Below, piece after piece: positions 23,606 through 36,320 of a stretch of 64,000 nucleotides of DNA (its first letter is position 1; each line of letters starts with the position of its first letter). The stretch is from Casuarius casuarius (lineage: Eukaryota > Chordata > Aves > Casuariiformes > Casuariidae): contig PTFA01000196.1 in assembly GCA_003342895.1 (NCBI GenBank), positions 252,053 to 316,052 of the forward strand. Reading direction: 5' to 3'. The notes under the pieces are model-generated. The model did no database searches, was not told where the DNA came from, and was given only the letters and a program-made list of their open reading frames with translations. The translations under genes were made by a program, and so were the position numbers.

Positions 23606-23848
23606 TGGCTGTGTTACCATGCCCAGCTCCTCATCATCTAGGGAGCATCCAGCTCTCGCTGCTCCACCATTAGCCTTGGCCATCTCAAGCCCTGAGCCAC
23701 ACAGTAGGGCCTGGCCTGCGGTGGTACAGGACCTTGCCCCTGTGCTTCTTCCTGAGGGATTGGCCTGGCCTTGGGCTCTGATATCCCCACAGCACCAGTC
23801 CTCTGCCCAGCCGCAGGCTCCTGAGTCACCTCCCCCAGTTCTGCCCAG

Positions 23849-24116
23849 CCTCTGGGGCCCATGAGGAGCAGCCAAGCCACCTCCTGCCTTCCAGCCCACC
23901 TGGTCTCCAGAAACAGTCTGCAGGGTGGCTGAGGCCCTTCCTCCCCTCCAGCCCAACCAGTCTCTGGGGCTGTTCAGGGGTGGCCAGGCCACCCTGTTGT
24001 CCCTAAGGCTGCCCAGCTTGCAGGGCTCCCCAGGGGCAGTTCAGACCCTTCCCTGCAAGTCTGCCCAGACTCTAGGGCTCATTATAAGCAGCCTGACCTC
24101 CACCACCACCCAGCCC
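23849..24116 (+). repeat. Degenerate ~55-bp minisatellite
   Basis: About five diverged units begin near 23849, 23904, 23961, 24017 and 24069, with lengths of roughly 52-57 bp. Each starts with a 'ctctggggc'-like motif and ends with 'ctgcccag' or 'cagcccaccag'-like sequence. Weaker half-units may extend left to about 23770. Because unit lengths are not multiples of three, it does not encode a protein repeat, although frames across it stay open by chance GC richness. Confidence 0.7.
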
Positions 24117-24286
24117 TAGGTCTACCATTCCATGTCCTACTCCCAATACCTTCTCTCGGCCCCGGCATTGTGTTCCCTGAAATAGCTGACAACCCACTGC
24201 CATTAAATCATCGTACAGCAAGTCCGTTCTGAGCCCAGATCTCTGTAAGGTGTGAGAACACAACTCACTGGGAGGAGAGGCTGCTG

Positions 24287-24765
24287 TCAGGGCCCTGAAG
24301 GTCTAATACGCCTTAATGGCCCCGACAGCCACACCGGAGGCCTCCACCCACACCCCCTACCCGTGGTCCCAGGCACCCCATTTCAGCTCAGCCCTGGGCC
24401 TTCAGTCTCTGCCTGAGTAATGCCGTAGGTTTGTCTTTCTCCAGCCCAGCTGTAGCCGTGCCTGTGCTGGGCCACAGACCCTGTTGACCCTGACCTGCAC
24501 ACTGATTTCCCAGCTTTACTTTGGACTTGTCACTATGGACCTCCTCGGAGATCCCGTGACTGTTTCTGACCCTGGTTACCATCACAGGACCTGATCCTGA
24601 TCTTGACTCAATGACTTGCATTCCCAGCTTGACTTTGGACCTGCCTCATCACTGCAAACTTTTCCGGTGATATGGACTCTCATCTAATCCCAGCTGCCAT
24701 CCCCAGGCTGGCCCTATTCACTTCATTTCATACTGTGTCGACTGGGCCCTAACTGGTGATGCATC
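24287..24765 (+). repeat. GC-rich direct repeat, right copy
   Basis: Second copy of the block at 23338-23605, same orientation, about 950 bp downstream. It carries an extra internal segment (about 24440-24665) that itself contains a ~114-bp spaced duplication: 'ttcccagctttactttggac' at 24507 and 'ttcccagcttgactttggac' at 24621. This could be an interspersed repeat or LTR-like unit. No TG/CA termini, primer-binding site or internal gag/pol coding sequence was seen. Confidence 0.7.
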
Positions 24766-27700
24766 TGCCCTGCTTGACATGTTCCTTGGCTCCTGGCTCC
24801 CTGTCCCTTAGGAAACAGACAGCCCTTGCTGCTCCCTGACAAATTTTGAGAGGCAGAATAGGCAATCTGAAGAAGCAGTACAAGAAACAGCACATGGAAA
24901 ACCTGGTATCTAGGAGTGAGTACAACCAAGAGAGAGCAGAGTACCTGGCTGAGACTCACCAAGTCTGGGAAGGCAGCAGCAGTGACAGAAGGGGCAGTAA
25001 ACATCGTTCTGGGAAAGGCTCATGGTTATACTGGCTTCTGGCTCTTTTTGTCATCTCCCTGGAGGACTGCAGCAGCAGGAATACTAGGCTGTCATCCCAC
25101 CCTCCAGGTCTGCACCAGCCTGTCCCACAATGCCTCAAATGGGTCTGATAAGCCCAGGACAAACATGCTGTAAACAGAGCAGTGAGCACGGAGGAATTTA
25201 GCAGGTGAGGTGTCAGGATGGAACTAAAGTTATTGCCACTACGAGTTAAAGGTAACAGAGGGCATTATCCAGGCAAGAGGAGGAACAGTCCCATCTGTCC
25301 TCTGTTTGTGGTGCAGAGGTTCCCCACCATTCAGCGTGGCTTTGTTCCCTTGGTTGCCCTTGTGAGACAGGATACACACAGTGGAACATGGGGCAAGCAA
25401 AGCTGGTGTATGAGCAGAACTGTGTGGCCACATCATGGCCACCCAGGGCAAGTCTGTGATGCTCAGAAATCATGTGTGAATTTGTGCCATGTTCACAGGG
25501 GTAGCTTAAGACTTACCATCCTCCAGACACCCGTGGGAAGGAGCAGGATTCTGCACATCATCAGCAAGACCTGGGGTAGGCAACATGGACAAAAGGATTT
25601 AGGAAAACAGCAGTCTCACCAGTCTACAAGTTTCTGCCTATGAATGTCCTTGCAGAACTGTGGGAAGTGCCCTTCTGCTGTCTTTGTGTGACTGAGGACA
25701 CCTCTTCATCCCTTCTACCTCCCCTTTTATGAGCTCTGGTCACCACATCCTGTGCATCTGCTCTGGGACTTTTCTTACTTCAGTGGCCACAGCATTGCAA
25801 TAACATCTGAGGCCTGCACAGACACATCATGGGAAGACCGACCTCTCCCAAAGGTGTCATGATTCACTCTTCACCCTTTTTGACAGAAGGGCTCCACACC
25901 CATGCCCAGATGGGAGACCCCCTGATCCATGAGAACTGTACCGGTGTCACTGTTTCCACATTACTGCCTGCTTCAAAGCTTCCAGAATAAGTCTTGTCAC
26001 AGACAGATTCCCAAGGGAGTTGTTGGGCTAGAGGCAGGATCTCTGGTGTTTAGTCTCAGTGTAGAAGGTTATTCAGGAATAGATGAGTATTAGTGTGTTA
26101 TAAAATGTGCCAAATGTGCCAAAAATCACTTCAGAGCAATTTTAATGCTTCATTACAGCACTCCCTACAGAAAGTGCATCTGTTACAGCTCTGTACAGGG
26201 GTGGGAGGACAACTCTTTGCTCTGGCCACCCTCCAGGGGTTTCCCAGCTTTGCTATACTTCTCACCATCTAATCCCACAGAAGGCAAAACACCCCTGGGA
26301 GCCCTCTCCAACCATCCCTGGTTCCTGAAGTGTTGCAAATGCTCTGGCTTGCTCCCTGCCCATCTGTTCTGTTTTAGCGCTGCCTGGTAGCATCACACCA
26401 GTAAATCCTTCACTTCCTCTGAGTCGGTCCCCTTCACATTATCTTGGAGTCTTCTCTTCCTAAATTTCACATACCTACAAGTCAGATCTCACCTGGCCAC
26501 CCCTTGCAGTCAATGGAGAGGAGCTAGTACTCCAGGTGAGTTATCTGATTGATTCAGACCCCTCCGGAGGCACCTACATAAAGTCTATACACACAAGTGC
26601 CTAGCTAAGACTGTCTCCAGTTGCAGCTAACAGAGGTCTCCAGAGATCTCACAGGGTTTCTACTGAAATCCAGGGCCTTCCCAGCAGAGCACTTGGCAGA
26701 CATTTCCTAGGATCTGTTGCCACAGAGCTCCCAGATGCTGTCTCTCAGGGACTCCAATGCCTGGAGATCCAAAGACTTTAGGAAGCTCCAGAGTATGTGC
26801 ATGATCAGAGAGTCTGGATTGACTGATCTGGAACAGGAGCCCATGGAGCAGTGCGATTCCCAAACTTTCAGCTCTTGGTTTCAAATTTGCTCCTTCTTGG
26901 GCTGTCCTCTGATTCTTCTGTGTCAGTCATCGCTATGCTCATGGCGTATTTACTGATTTTCTGGAAAGAGGCCCAGTCCATGAACTTGAACCAGTGCTCC
27001 AGTACGAGCATCTGACCACATACTGGAAAAGCCCTTAAGGAAAATTCCTGCCCATTCCTGTAACTTGCTGCCTCTGGGACAACAATACATCCCACCCCAT
27101 GACCATTTCCAGATTGATTAGTGAGGCTGGACTATGCATCTGCTGGTGATTAAGGGTTTTGTCTTTTTGAAAGAGCTGACACTTACCACTAATTACTCAG
27201 AGTAGCTCCCTTGGCTGGAAATTAGGCTTTCAAATCCCAGTGGTCACTAGAGACAAGAATCGACCTCTCCTCTTTCACATCCAGGGAAAATTTTCTCCCA
27301 TAAGTAACCGGTCCTTGTTTCACAGGACTTGATCTGTGTATGTAGCTGGTCCCACAGGAGAAGAATCAACCAGGAAACCAGTGTTTTCTCCACGGACAGC
27401 ACAGACTGGGGAACCCTATCAGTTAGATAGGGCTCGTGTTTACCTGCCTGACTTGGTTACCTAAATTACTTAGGCCTGGCAACAGACTGTCTGCTATCCA
27501 CCCTAGCCCTGTAAATTGTCCAGGATCTTAATCTTCCTCTCCTCCTAACTTTCCCAGCTATCTCTTCTCTCCTCAGCCAGCTTTTCGGAGCAGCTGAAAC
27601 CTGCTGAACATTCAGTGGGGTGATCAACTCCAGGCTTGCTCAGTTGAGGCAGCCTGTACTGCTCCATCTTGGCAAAGACTGACAGATGTTACTACCGGTG

Positions 27701-30700
27701 CAGATGACATCAGGCTGTTGGGACACTGGGCCATAAGATCTCTTGATCCCCTGTGCCTATGCTGGGTTCTCAGCTTCCCCCTGCTTTTGAGGCAGCCTAT
27801 CTGAGACACTTCTGCTGTGCTCATTGAGTCAGGACAGAGTGCTACTCACAGGCATCAGTCCAAGGTAGTGTCTTCAGAAGCTCTGTCCACTGTCCTGGGG
27901 ACTGGAGAGCAGGCTGGATTACAAGAGGAGGCATCAAAAGGAGTTTCCAGGATGTATGAGGAATTTCAAGGAGAGTTTTCTCATGGAAGTTTCCCTGCCA
28001 GAATCCCCTAGTTGCTTGGAAATGTCCTTTCAGGCCACAGGTGCAATGTGAGAGCATGAAGACTGTGCAGTTCTGTCCCCATGTGGGCAAAGGGCATGAC
28101 ATTCGTTTTCTCAGGCACTCTTGGTAACTATTGTCCTGGAAGGGCTCTAATTTCCTCCTGAGCTCCGTCCCCTGTGCTGGGAATGTCTCTTTATATGAAC
28201 AGTGACCAGGAAGTGGTTCTCCTTGGCCAGTCCTACACAGGGGCCCTTGTCAAGCTGCATGGCTGGCCCCTTCTCCTGGGAAAGGAACTGCTGCACAGTA
28301 GGATCAGGTAACGGATGGTAGAGACAGCAGGACAGTGTCATAGGGAAAGGGAGATGTTCCTGGGAAAACTTTTAGAGTCTACCGGTGTCTTCTTTGAGGG
28401 CCACTCAGTGAGGGCTCAGCATTCCTTGAGACGCCTCCTCAGGAACCTTCTGCACAGCAGGAACACTGAAAAGTAGAAAAAAAAGAGGAACTGTGAGATC
28501 ATTTGGGGCACTGCCCTTGGCAGTCTCTCTTCTCTTCATTCTGTCATTGACCAAGGAAAAGAAGTGGTAGCGAGGTGCCAGCGCTGAGTGCAAGGGAACC
28601 CAGGTGAACCACTTCTGTCTGTCACATGAGCGTGGTGCTGGCGATCCTGTTTGGCTGAACAGTTTACTCCATCTTGCCACCAGCCATGAACAAAGTTCCT
28701 TCCAGACTGGGTATGGACATGAACTGATCAGCATGCAGTCTTTGGCCATTCCCTCCCAGATCTGTATCAGCCCCTAGAAAGCATACAGGGAGTTCCTGCG
28801 TTTTAAAACTTAGGCCAGTGGAGCCACAGAGCACAACTGCCGGAACTTTTGTCCAGCACAGGCATCTCATATCCACACCCCAGGTAGTTTTTAGAGAGGC
28901 TTTTCACAGTGCTGTCTGCAGAGGTTTCTCTGAAGACAGGAGAAAGTCCCAACATGGAGCACAATCCCAGTTAATGAGATGGTTAAAAATGGTACAAACA
29001 CAACTGGAAAATATGCTGCACTGAAAGGCCAGTAAATTCAAATTCCTTCTCCCTAATTACATGTGATTGCTTTTTGGCAAGCGCTCAACCTGCCAGAGCA
29101 GTGAGGTTTTACAAACATTCACATAGGCATTAGATCATTGTTTGAATGAGTTATTGGCAGCTGAAATCTGATGTAAAAACACAGTTTAAAGAAGACCATA
29201 TTGAACAGGGTGAAGCTATCTGCTTTCATGTCTCCTGATGTTCTCTGGGCACCCAAAATCCCCTCTGGCTGTGTGTCACTCACACCACAGAGGCGTTCAT
29301 GGGCATGGATGTCATGCTTTTGTGATGTCTTTATACAGACTTGTCACTCATGTGCAAGCAACAGATCATAGATGGATTACTTTGCGTTACTGCACACTGA
29401 AAATAACAGGTTTGAAGGGTATGTGGTGTTCAGGGACTCTGTGTACATCCAACAGTGGAGGTGGCTCAGCGTGCAGGTGGCTCTGGGCAGTGACTGCAGG
29501 TGCACACCTGTGTGCACTGGGGATCTTTGCTGCTCTACACATACACACAGTACATGCAGTATCCCTGTGCTATGCCCATATTAACACTTAATCCTCTCCA
29601 TAGCACTGGATATGACAATCCCTGTGTTCAGTAACATCGCTCACCGCTTTCAGGAGGAAGACAGCGCCTTATGTGAAATATCACTAAAAGCAAATGTCAC
29701 CTCTGCGAAAACAGCTTTCTCTGTATCAGACTTTTTCCACCTCCAAACATTGCTCCACATCATAAAAGAGTCCTTTCCCCTCCCTATTTTAGTACAGACC
29801 CTTGGGTTTGCTCTAGTGAAACCCATCCTTGCCTCTGCTGCAACACTTTGACCACACAGGAACAAAGCATCTGAGCTCTGGAGCCCTATGTTATCCCGCA
29901 GCAAAGCCTTGATGAAACAGAAGAGGGTAACTCAGCCCCATGGCAGAGGGGGCTAGGACAAATGGGGACCAGTACAGAATCCACTGGTCCCTCAGGTCAG
30001 TACCAGTGCCTTGAGAAAGCTACCTGAGGCAAGAGGATGGATCCACAGAAGAAGGGAACTGAAGCACATCAGGTAGATCCAGTGGACCAGACTGAAAAAG
30101 ATAAGCTAACGTTGTACCAGATCTGGCCCCAGAACAGCTTTGCAGCCCAAGGCCTGGGCCAGAGCTTTTCTGAGTGCAATGTGCAGTCCTTTGTGCCCCA
30201 CAGTGAGTGCTTGCTGCCCGCAGCTGGGATCAGGGGGTCCCCACACCATGCGGGAAGGATTAATGCCTGTTGCAGAAGCAGCTCTGCCCTGCACAACACA
30301 CAGGTGGTGCAGAGGTTGAGGACAGCCCCTGGCAGCTGCCTGGTGATCTGGGTCACGGATAAAAATACTGCGAGGTCCGGCAGCCAGCTAGCCTGGAGAA
30401 TTGCATGGTGCGGATTCCACCTCAGAGGCCCTTGCAGGACACCCTTGCCTCATATGAGCTTCCTAAATTAGATCTCTTGAGAGTGACACTGGCTTTCTAA
30501 GAGGGAGGTGAGCTTGTTAGTAACCAGTGTTATCCATTAAACAGGAATCAGCAGCTTTTAGTAGACTTTGAAGTGCTGTAAAAGAAAAGAGGTAGGGTAC
30601 AGGCACATAAGCTCGCCCGTCCCCTCCCAAAGGAGACCCTCTGCCAGGCACAGAGGGATTCAGTAAGGCATTCTTGCAGGTTACTGTAGTTGCTAAGTTA

Positions 30701-31957
30701 TCTAATGCTGCTAAGCTACAGCAAACCCCAGACCAAACACAGAAGCCTGGTGGAGGTGCAAGAAGACAGAGACAAGGTTTGTCAAGAAGGAAGGCCCAAG
30801 TTAGAAAGGAACTAATTGAGAAGTGCCAAGTTCTCCACCCAGGAAATTCAAGGTATGCAGGCTCCTCTTTCACCAAAACATCACTTTAGATGCATCATCT
30901 CCATCTGCCACCAGCTTTGTTGCTGGCACACAGGACACAGCTGAAGCACAGTATGGCACAGCAGCAAAAAGCCATGCATTGTCGCAATGACTAGTCATTC
31001 GCTTCATGCAGTTCCCTCCCAGGGCATGCTAAAAGATGATCTATACCTATTGGCAAAGGATCTCATGGAGCTTTAGCGCATGGTTTCAGGGACCAAGAGG
31101 GCTGGTCTTGGAGCTGTGTATTTGTCGACTAGCAGAGCTGTCTAGTCTGTGGCAACCATGACACCATCCACAAAGAAAATGGCAACAAGTCGGCATCAGT
31201 GTGAATATCTACTCCCCAAGCTGCTCAGTGTATAATCTGCTCTGGCCTGTTTTGGTGAGTCCATAAAAGTCAATGTTTATGGAAGGCTGAGGCTGCTGCT
31301 TCCGAAAGTGCAGCCCCCTCCTTTATAGACACAGCTTGCCTCTGCTTTCTCACTCACAGAAAGGGAATCATTCCCTCTTGAAAGTTTAAACCTTAAAGCA
31401 CGAGAAAAAAAGTTGCAGAAGGAAAATTTTGAGTCAACTGGTGCTTGCATTTTTGTGGAGGTACAAATCAGAGTATCTCAACCTCTGCTCTGGCACTTAC
31501 CAGATTTTCACTTACTGCTGGACTTGCGAAAGTGCTGGGGAGTATGTGTCTGAAAACAACCTATGCCTGCAAACAGAGAAGGTCTTTCTGACTTATTGCT
31601 ATGGACCGGCAATGTTGCTTTGGACAAGTCAAACCAGAGGTCTCTGGATTACATTAAGAATATTGGTAAAAATTATAGTAGCAACAACAACATAGGAATT
31701 CCACTTTACAAGTAACAAGCTCTTTTCTGGCACTGACCACATAAAAATTACATAATTGCACATTTCCAAAGCTTCTTAGTGGTTCTGAAGGTCTCAGCAA
31801 TGATACCTTCACTGGGCCTTGCAGTTCCTGTGCTCACAGAGCTTTCAGTCAGGTCAAGAGGCTTTCGAGAGGCAGCGTTTGAGGGGCAGGGTTTGAGAGT
31901 TACACCAGGGAAGACAAGCGCAGGAGTAATGAGTTCATGAGACCATGGCTTTGTCTA
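24766..31957. other. Unassigned DNA
   Basis: No LINE, SINE, RNA gene or exon was recognised in about 7 kb. Open frames of 110-144 codons (25218-25643, 29238-29591, 30037-30471 plus; 28405-28749, 30517-30876 minus) show no domain I recognise and usually have an equally long frame opposite. A tandem 'aatgtgcc' duplication lies near 26104-26121. Confidence 0.45.
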
Positions 31958-32445
31958 CCCGGGTATTGGAAATGCCCAAGGATGGAGATCTCCCACCTCT
32001 TTGGTGACCTGTCCCAGGGTTACACCAAGCTCCTGGGGAAAATGTTTCTCCTCATGTCTAAATGGAGCCTCCCAAGCTAGAAATCTGTGGCCAGCATGAG
32101 CTTTGTTAGTTGTCTGCCACTGCCAAGAAGAATACTTTCAGCCTCCTCTTCGCCAGACAGATCAGCCCAACTCCCTCAGTTTTTCCTCTCAGGCCACGCT
32201 CCAGGTCCCTACCATAGTCCTCTGCTATCTTCTTTCCATTTTTTTCATATCTCCCTTAATCTGCAGGTCCCAGAACTGGCCACAGCATTCCAGGTATAGC
32301 AGAGGATAACAACTCCTTTCAACCTGCTGGCTATGTTTCTCCTAATGTAGCCCAGGATGTGGTTTACTATATTAGTGATGAGAACAACTGGTTGCTCACA
32401 TTCATCCTAATGTTCACCATCACTCCCAAGTCCTTTCTGAAGTAC
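31958..32445 (-). mobile_element. CR1 LINE fragment (minus strand)
   Basis: Read antisense, the plus strand shows typical CR1 landmarks: 'cccaaggatggagatctccc', then 'gtttctcctcatg', 'cagcctcctcttcgccag', 'cccagaactggccacagc', 'attccaggtata', 'gcccaggatgtggttt' and 'actcccaagtccttt'. This spans the 3' part of ORF2 and the 3' UTR but lacks the terminal hairpin and octamer tail. Several small gaps; non-coding. Confidence 0.85.
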
Positions 32446-32739
32446 GCTGACTCAGCCATTTTTTTAGTCACAGTCCAAATTCAAAGATTTTTTATTAAGA
32501 AGAGAAAGCAAACACAAACTACACAGAATGTTCAGATAACATGAACCATCCTGTAAATGGATGGTTCCTCTTACTAATTTGCCATCATGTTTTAGAAAGA
32601 ATGTGGAATTTATGCCCTGTTTTAAACCTATTTTAGAATGCAAACTTGGAGTGACAAGTGATGGATTTATTAAGATATGCATGAGCAAAAAGCTTAAAAC
32701 ACTTCCTGAATATTAACTAGTTCCACCCCAGCATCTTGT

Positions 32740-32895
32740 GAGGTATCATTTATTAGCTTCATCCTTAAGATGTGGAAATTCCACAGCAAAGCTGATGACC
32801 TGCCTAAGGTCATACATACTCTGTGCTAGCGACAGAGCCAGGAAGAAGAATAATTAGTCCTGGCTCTTAAATATTAGGCAACACTGCCTCCCTGA
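32740..32895 (-). mobile_element. MIR-like ancient SINE remnant
   Basis: The plus strand resembles the reverse complement of the MIR core-SINE: 'gatgtggaaattcca', 'acctgcctaaggtcatac', 'gacagagccaggaa', then 'ggctcttaaatattaggcaa' and 'actgcctcc'. The 'ttgcccaaggtcacac...ggcagagccggga' landmark of MIR is recognisable. MIR-type elements are rare and very old in birds, which fits the divergence. The tRNA-derived promoter boxes are no longer intact. Confidence 0.65.
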
Positions 32896-35654
32896 AATCA
32901 GTACTGAAAATCATTTTTTTCTTGCTCAAATAGCAGTCGTCAAATGCAAAGAAAATCAGGAGATGGACTTTTGTTCACCTATATGTAATCAATCGTTTTG
33001 ATTGCCAGACCCTGTAAATGTGCATTCCAAATCCACACACACGATGCTGAGCCATGAGTTGCTCTAAACTGCACAGCCTTCCCATCCCAGAGCCCTGAAC
33101 TCATTCCATACACTACAGTTTAACTCAAAGGCTATTTGGCTTTACAATTACACCAGAAGAGTCCAGGTGTTCAGATCAGCCAGTCTGGAGTCTTTCTTTT
33201 CGTGCACTTTGGATCTCTGGATGGAGAGAGAGCTGATTGTCAGTGTGAGGCCAAAGGAAGCTGACATTTTCCCAGAGAAACATGCTTTTGCTGTGTGTTT
33301 GGAAGGTTAAACAGCTGTAAGTCAAGCACAGAAGGATCCTGGGGGGATTATTCCCTCAAACACCCACATGTTATGGAAGGAAGCTCTTCTGTAGATTGAC
33401 ATACCATTAACTCCTGCTGGTGGGAGCCCATTCCGATAGCTGAAAGTCCTTTACAGCCTCAAACTGCTGGTTGCTTGTCCTGCAGATAGCTCTTGTCTCA
33501 TCTGTGACCTAGTGACTTGGCCTGGCTTGTATTTATTTTCTCATTTTATAAGAAACAGGCTCTTTTCTGAACTCATTATTGGTGGGAACACTGCAGTGAA
33601 GCAAGGCTGAGACCACACTATACAATATCAAACACCCGAGCAGGAGAACTGGGACTTTGTCCAATATGCCATTTATCTTCCTGGGAAAATCTCTGCTCTA
33701 CCAGCTCCCAGGCATGCCAGCAGCTGACGCGAGATGGGATTTCACTGCATGAGCTGAATGAGCTCTTCTCCCAAATGCACTTTAAGGATCTTCTTTATCA
33801 TCCTGATGATGAAAAACTCTTTTATTGGAGAGGGACAGACTAGAAGACCAGAAGCATATATTTGACATGCTTCATTTATATTTATTTACTTAAGGTTTTA
33901 AACTGCTCCTTCCCAACTGCTTTAGGTTTTCACATAGTAAACATAATTTCAAAATAAACTGATGAGACATTACGAACTGTAATGTAAACCCACCAAGGAT
34001 ATCCATTGTCAAAGTTATAAATTATCTTCCATTACCATGTCACAACAGCTTACAAACATTAAATGCAGAGGCCAGGACAGGAAAAAGATAGGTTAGACTG
34101 GCAATGATACAGGAGCAAGCAGGCACATGAAAAGAGAGATGAGAGGAATATCAGGAATATGGTGCACGGCACTGCTCTGTATTAGGCTGTACAATGACTT
34201 CTCAGCTGCGAACAGGCTGCACTCTGGAAGCAGAGCCACTGGGGTAGTTTGTTCGGTAGCAGTGAAGGCTGAGGATTTGGGTTAGAGGAGAAAACACTGT
34301 AGGTGTGCGGGTAGATGGTAGATCCAAATTCCTTCCACGAAATCATTATAGAGATATTATAGAGGCAGCTCCGGTTCTGCATCTGAACTCAGATAGGCCA
34401 ATACATGTTTCCAGAGCTTTGGCAGGCCTGAGATGCTGTTTTGGCCTTGGTGGGCCTTTTCATGAGGATGGACCCATGACTGACTGCCATAGTTGGCTAT
34501 CACTTTATCTTGACTGCAGTTTCTGAATCCTTTTTTCATTACCAGTAACACCTGGCCTCTGTCCCTCCAGCCTCCAGAACTCACAAACACATCCTCTTTT
34601 ATCAAAGTATTTTCTAGAGTATGTTGCATCTCACCTATCCTAAACTGGTTGATTTGTAACTTCCCTGCAGACTCAGTCTGACTTCTGCCAGACTACAGAC
34701 TTTACACGTATTTAAACATCACGCATTGGAGGGCAAAGTCTTTTGCAAAATGCTTTGGGATCCTCCTTTCACATACATTCCCACCATTGCACATGCCACT
34801 TTCACCCATTCCTGAAACTGGAATTCCCCTTCCCATTTTCATGCAGATCGAGTGAAACTTCAGGAGAGTCTTTGCAACGGAAATCTCTAAGTACGAGATC
34901 CAACCTTTCATTCCTAATCATAATCTTTTGAACAAGCTGCAACTAAATTCCAGCTCCAGGAAAAAAACAAAATAACAAGAGCTAAAATGCAAAACTATAT
35001 ATGCGAAGCTCAGGATTCTAGCTACTCATCCTTCCTCCTGCAGTGTTGTCAAGTTGTCTTTCAAGGCCCAATTCTTCCACAAGCTCTTACAATCCTCTTA
35101 GGCTCCAGGGTTTCCCCGGTTTTCCTAGTCACCAGAGGGCAAGCTCAGTGTCCATTTACACCAGCACCAATCCAGCGCAGCTCTACAGACCTCAGAAGAT
35201 TTACTCTGAGAATAGAATTTGGCTCATGTCAAGGGAAAGCAAGTTACACAAGCCAAAAGGTCCAGTGTAGCCAACCCTTAAGGCCTAGACTCTGCTAATG
35301 GCAACGAGGCTTTAAAAACTTTGTTGGCAGGATTCAAAGAGCTGGGAGGTGTTCACCATTTACAGCAGCTTTATTTGTTTATTGGTTTCCTTTGCTATAG
35401 CTGATGTTGATTTCCTCTCCATAAGCAGAGGGGAGGCCCTAGGGAGTACGGGAATGACAGAGTAGAAGCAATCAGAAGAGACAAGGATTCTAGCAATTCC
35501 TCTGAAAAAAGATTTACACTTGTGATTTGGCTTGGAAAATTTTACTATTTTTGTCCTTGAAATGAGATGAGAGCAGCTTTGGCAAGGGCCATAGGAATGA
35601 TCCAGGCAGCACTGGGAAATGAACGCTTAAGACAGCATCAGCTCTGGTTATAGT
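32896..35654. other. Unassigned DNA
   Basis: No recognisable repeat or gene. The stretch near 33860-34030 is AT-rich. Open frames are all under 105 codons and unrelated to any family I know. Confidence 0.5.
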
Positions 35655-35817
35655 GGAAAGAAAGAAAAGAAAAGAAAAAAGAAAAGAAAAGAAAAGAAAA
35701 GAAAAGAAAAGAAAAGAAAAGAAAAGGAAAGGAAAGGAAAGGAAAGGAAAGGAAAGGAAAGGAAAGGAAAGGAAAGGAAAGGAAAGGAAAGGAAAGGAAA
35801 GGAAAGGAAAGGAAAGG
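35655..35817 (+). repeat. Purine pentanucleotide tract, AAAAG then AAAGG
   Basis: After an irregular GAAA lead-in, about twelve AAAAG units run to 35726. They switch abruptly to about eighteen AAAGG units that run into the gap. All-purine mirror-symmetric DNA of this kind can form triplex structures and is prone to slippage. Confidence 0.97.
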
Positions 35818-36243
35818 NNNNNNNNNNNNNNNNNNNNNNNNNNNNNNNNNNNNNNNNNNNNNNNNNNNNNNNNNNNNNNNNNNNNNNNNNNNNNNNNNNN
35901 NNNNNNNNNNNNNNNNNNNNNNNNNNNNNNNNNNNNNNNNNNNNNNNNNNNNNNNNNNNNNNNNNNNNNNNNNNNNNNNNNNNNNNNNNNNNNNNNNNNN
36001 NNNNNNNNNNNNNNNNNNNNNNNNNNNNNNNNNNNNNNNNNNNNNNNNNNNNNNNNNNNNNNNNNNNNNNNNNNNNNNNNNNNNNNNNNNNNNNNNNNNN
36101 NNNNNNNNNNNNNNNNNNNNNNNNNNNNNNNNNNNNNNNNNNNNNNNNNNNNNNNNNNNNNNNNNNNNNNNNNNNNNNNNNNNNNNNNNNNNNNNNNNNN
36201 NNNNNNNNNNNNNNNNNNNNNNNNNNNNNNNNNNNNNNNNNNN
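35818..36243. other. Assembly gap (426 N)
   Basis: A run of 426 N sits inside the pentanucleotide repeat. The gap length may be an estimate. The 233-303 codon frames that cross it are artefacts of translating N and a repeat. Confidence 1.
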
Positions 36244-36320
36244 GAAGGGAAGGGAAGGGAAGGGAAGGGAAGGGAAGGGAAGGGAAGGGAAGGGAAGGGA
36301 AGGGAAGGGAAGGGAAGGAA
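36244..36320 (+). repeat. Purine pentanucleotide tract, AAGGG
   Basis: About fifteen AAGGG units follow the gap, then a short imperfect edge. It continues the tract at 35655-35817 with a third, more G-rich unit. Confidence 0.97.

Noticed and set aside
23504..23992. 162-codon minus frame in the GC-rich block
   Set aside because: It lies across the minisatellite and duplicated repeat, where stops are depleted by GC content; unit lengths are not multiples of three.
23338..24765. Endogenous retrovirus with paired LTRs
   Set aside because: The copies differ in length, lack TG...CA ends and a primer-binding site, and the 700-bp interior has no gag, pol or env similarity.
30037..30471. 144-codon plus frame starting MDPQKKGTEA
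   Set aside because: No recognisable domain and a 95-codon frame lies opposite; treated as chance.
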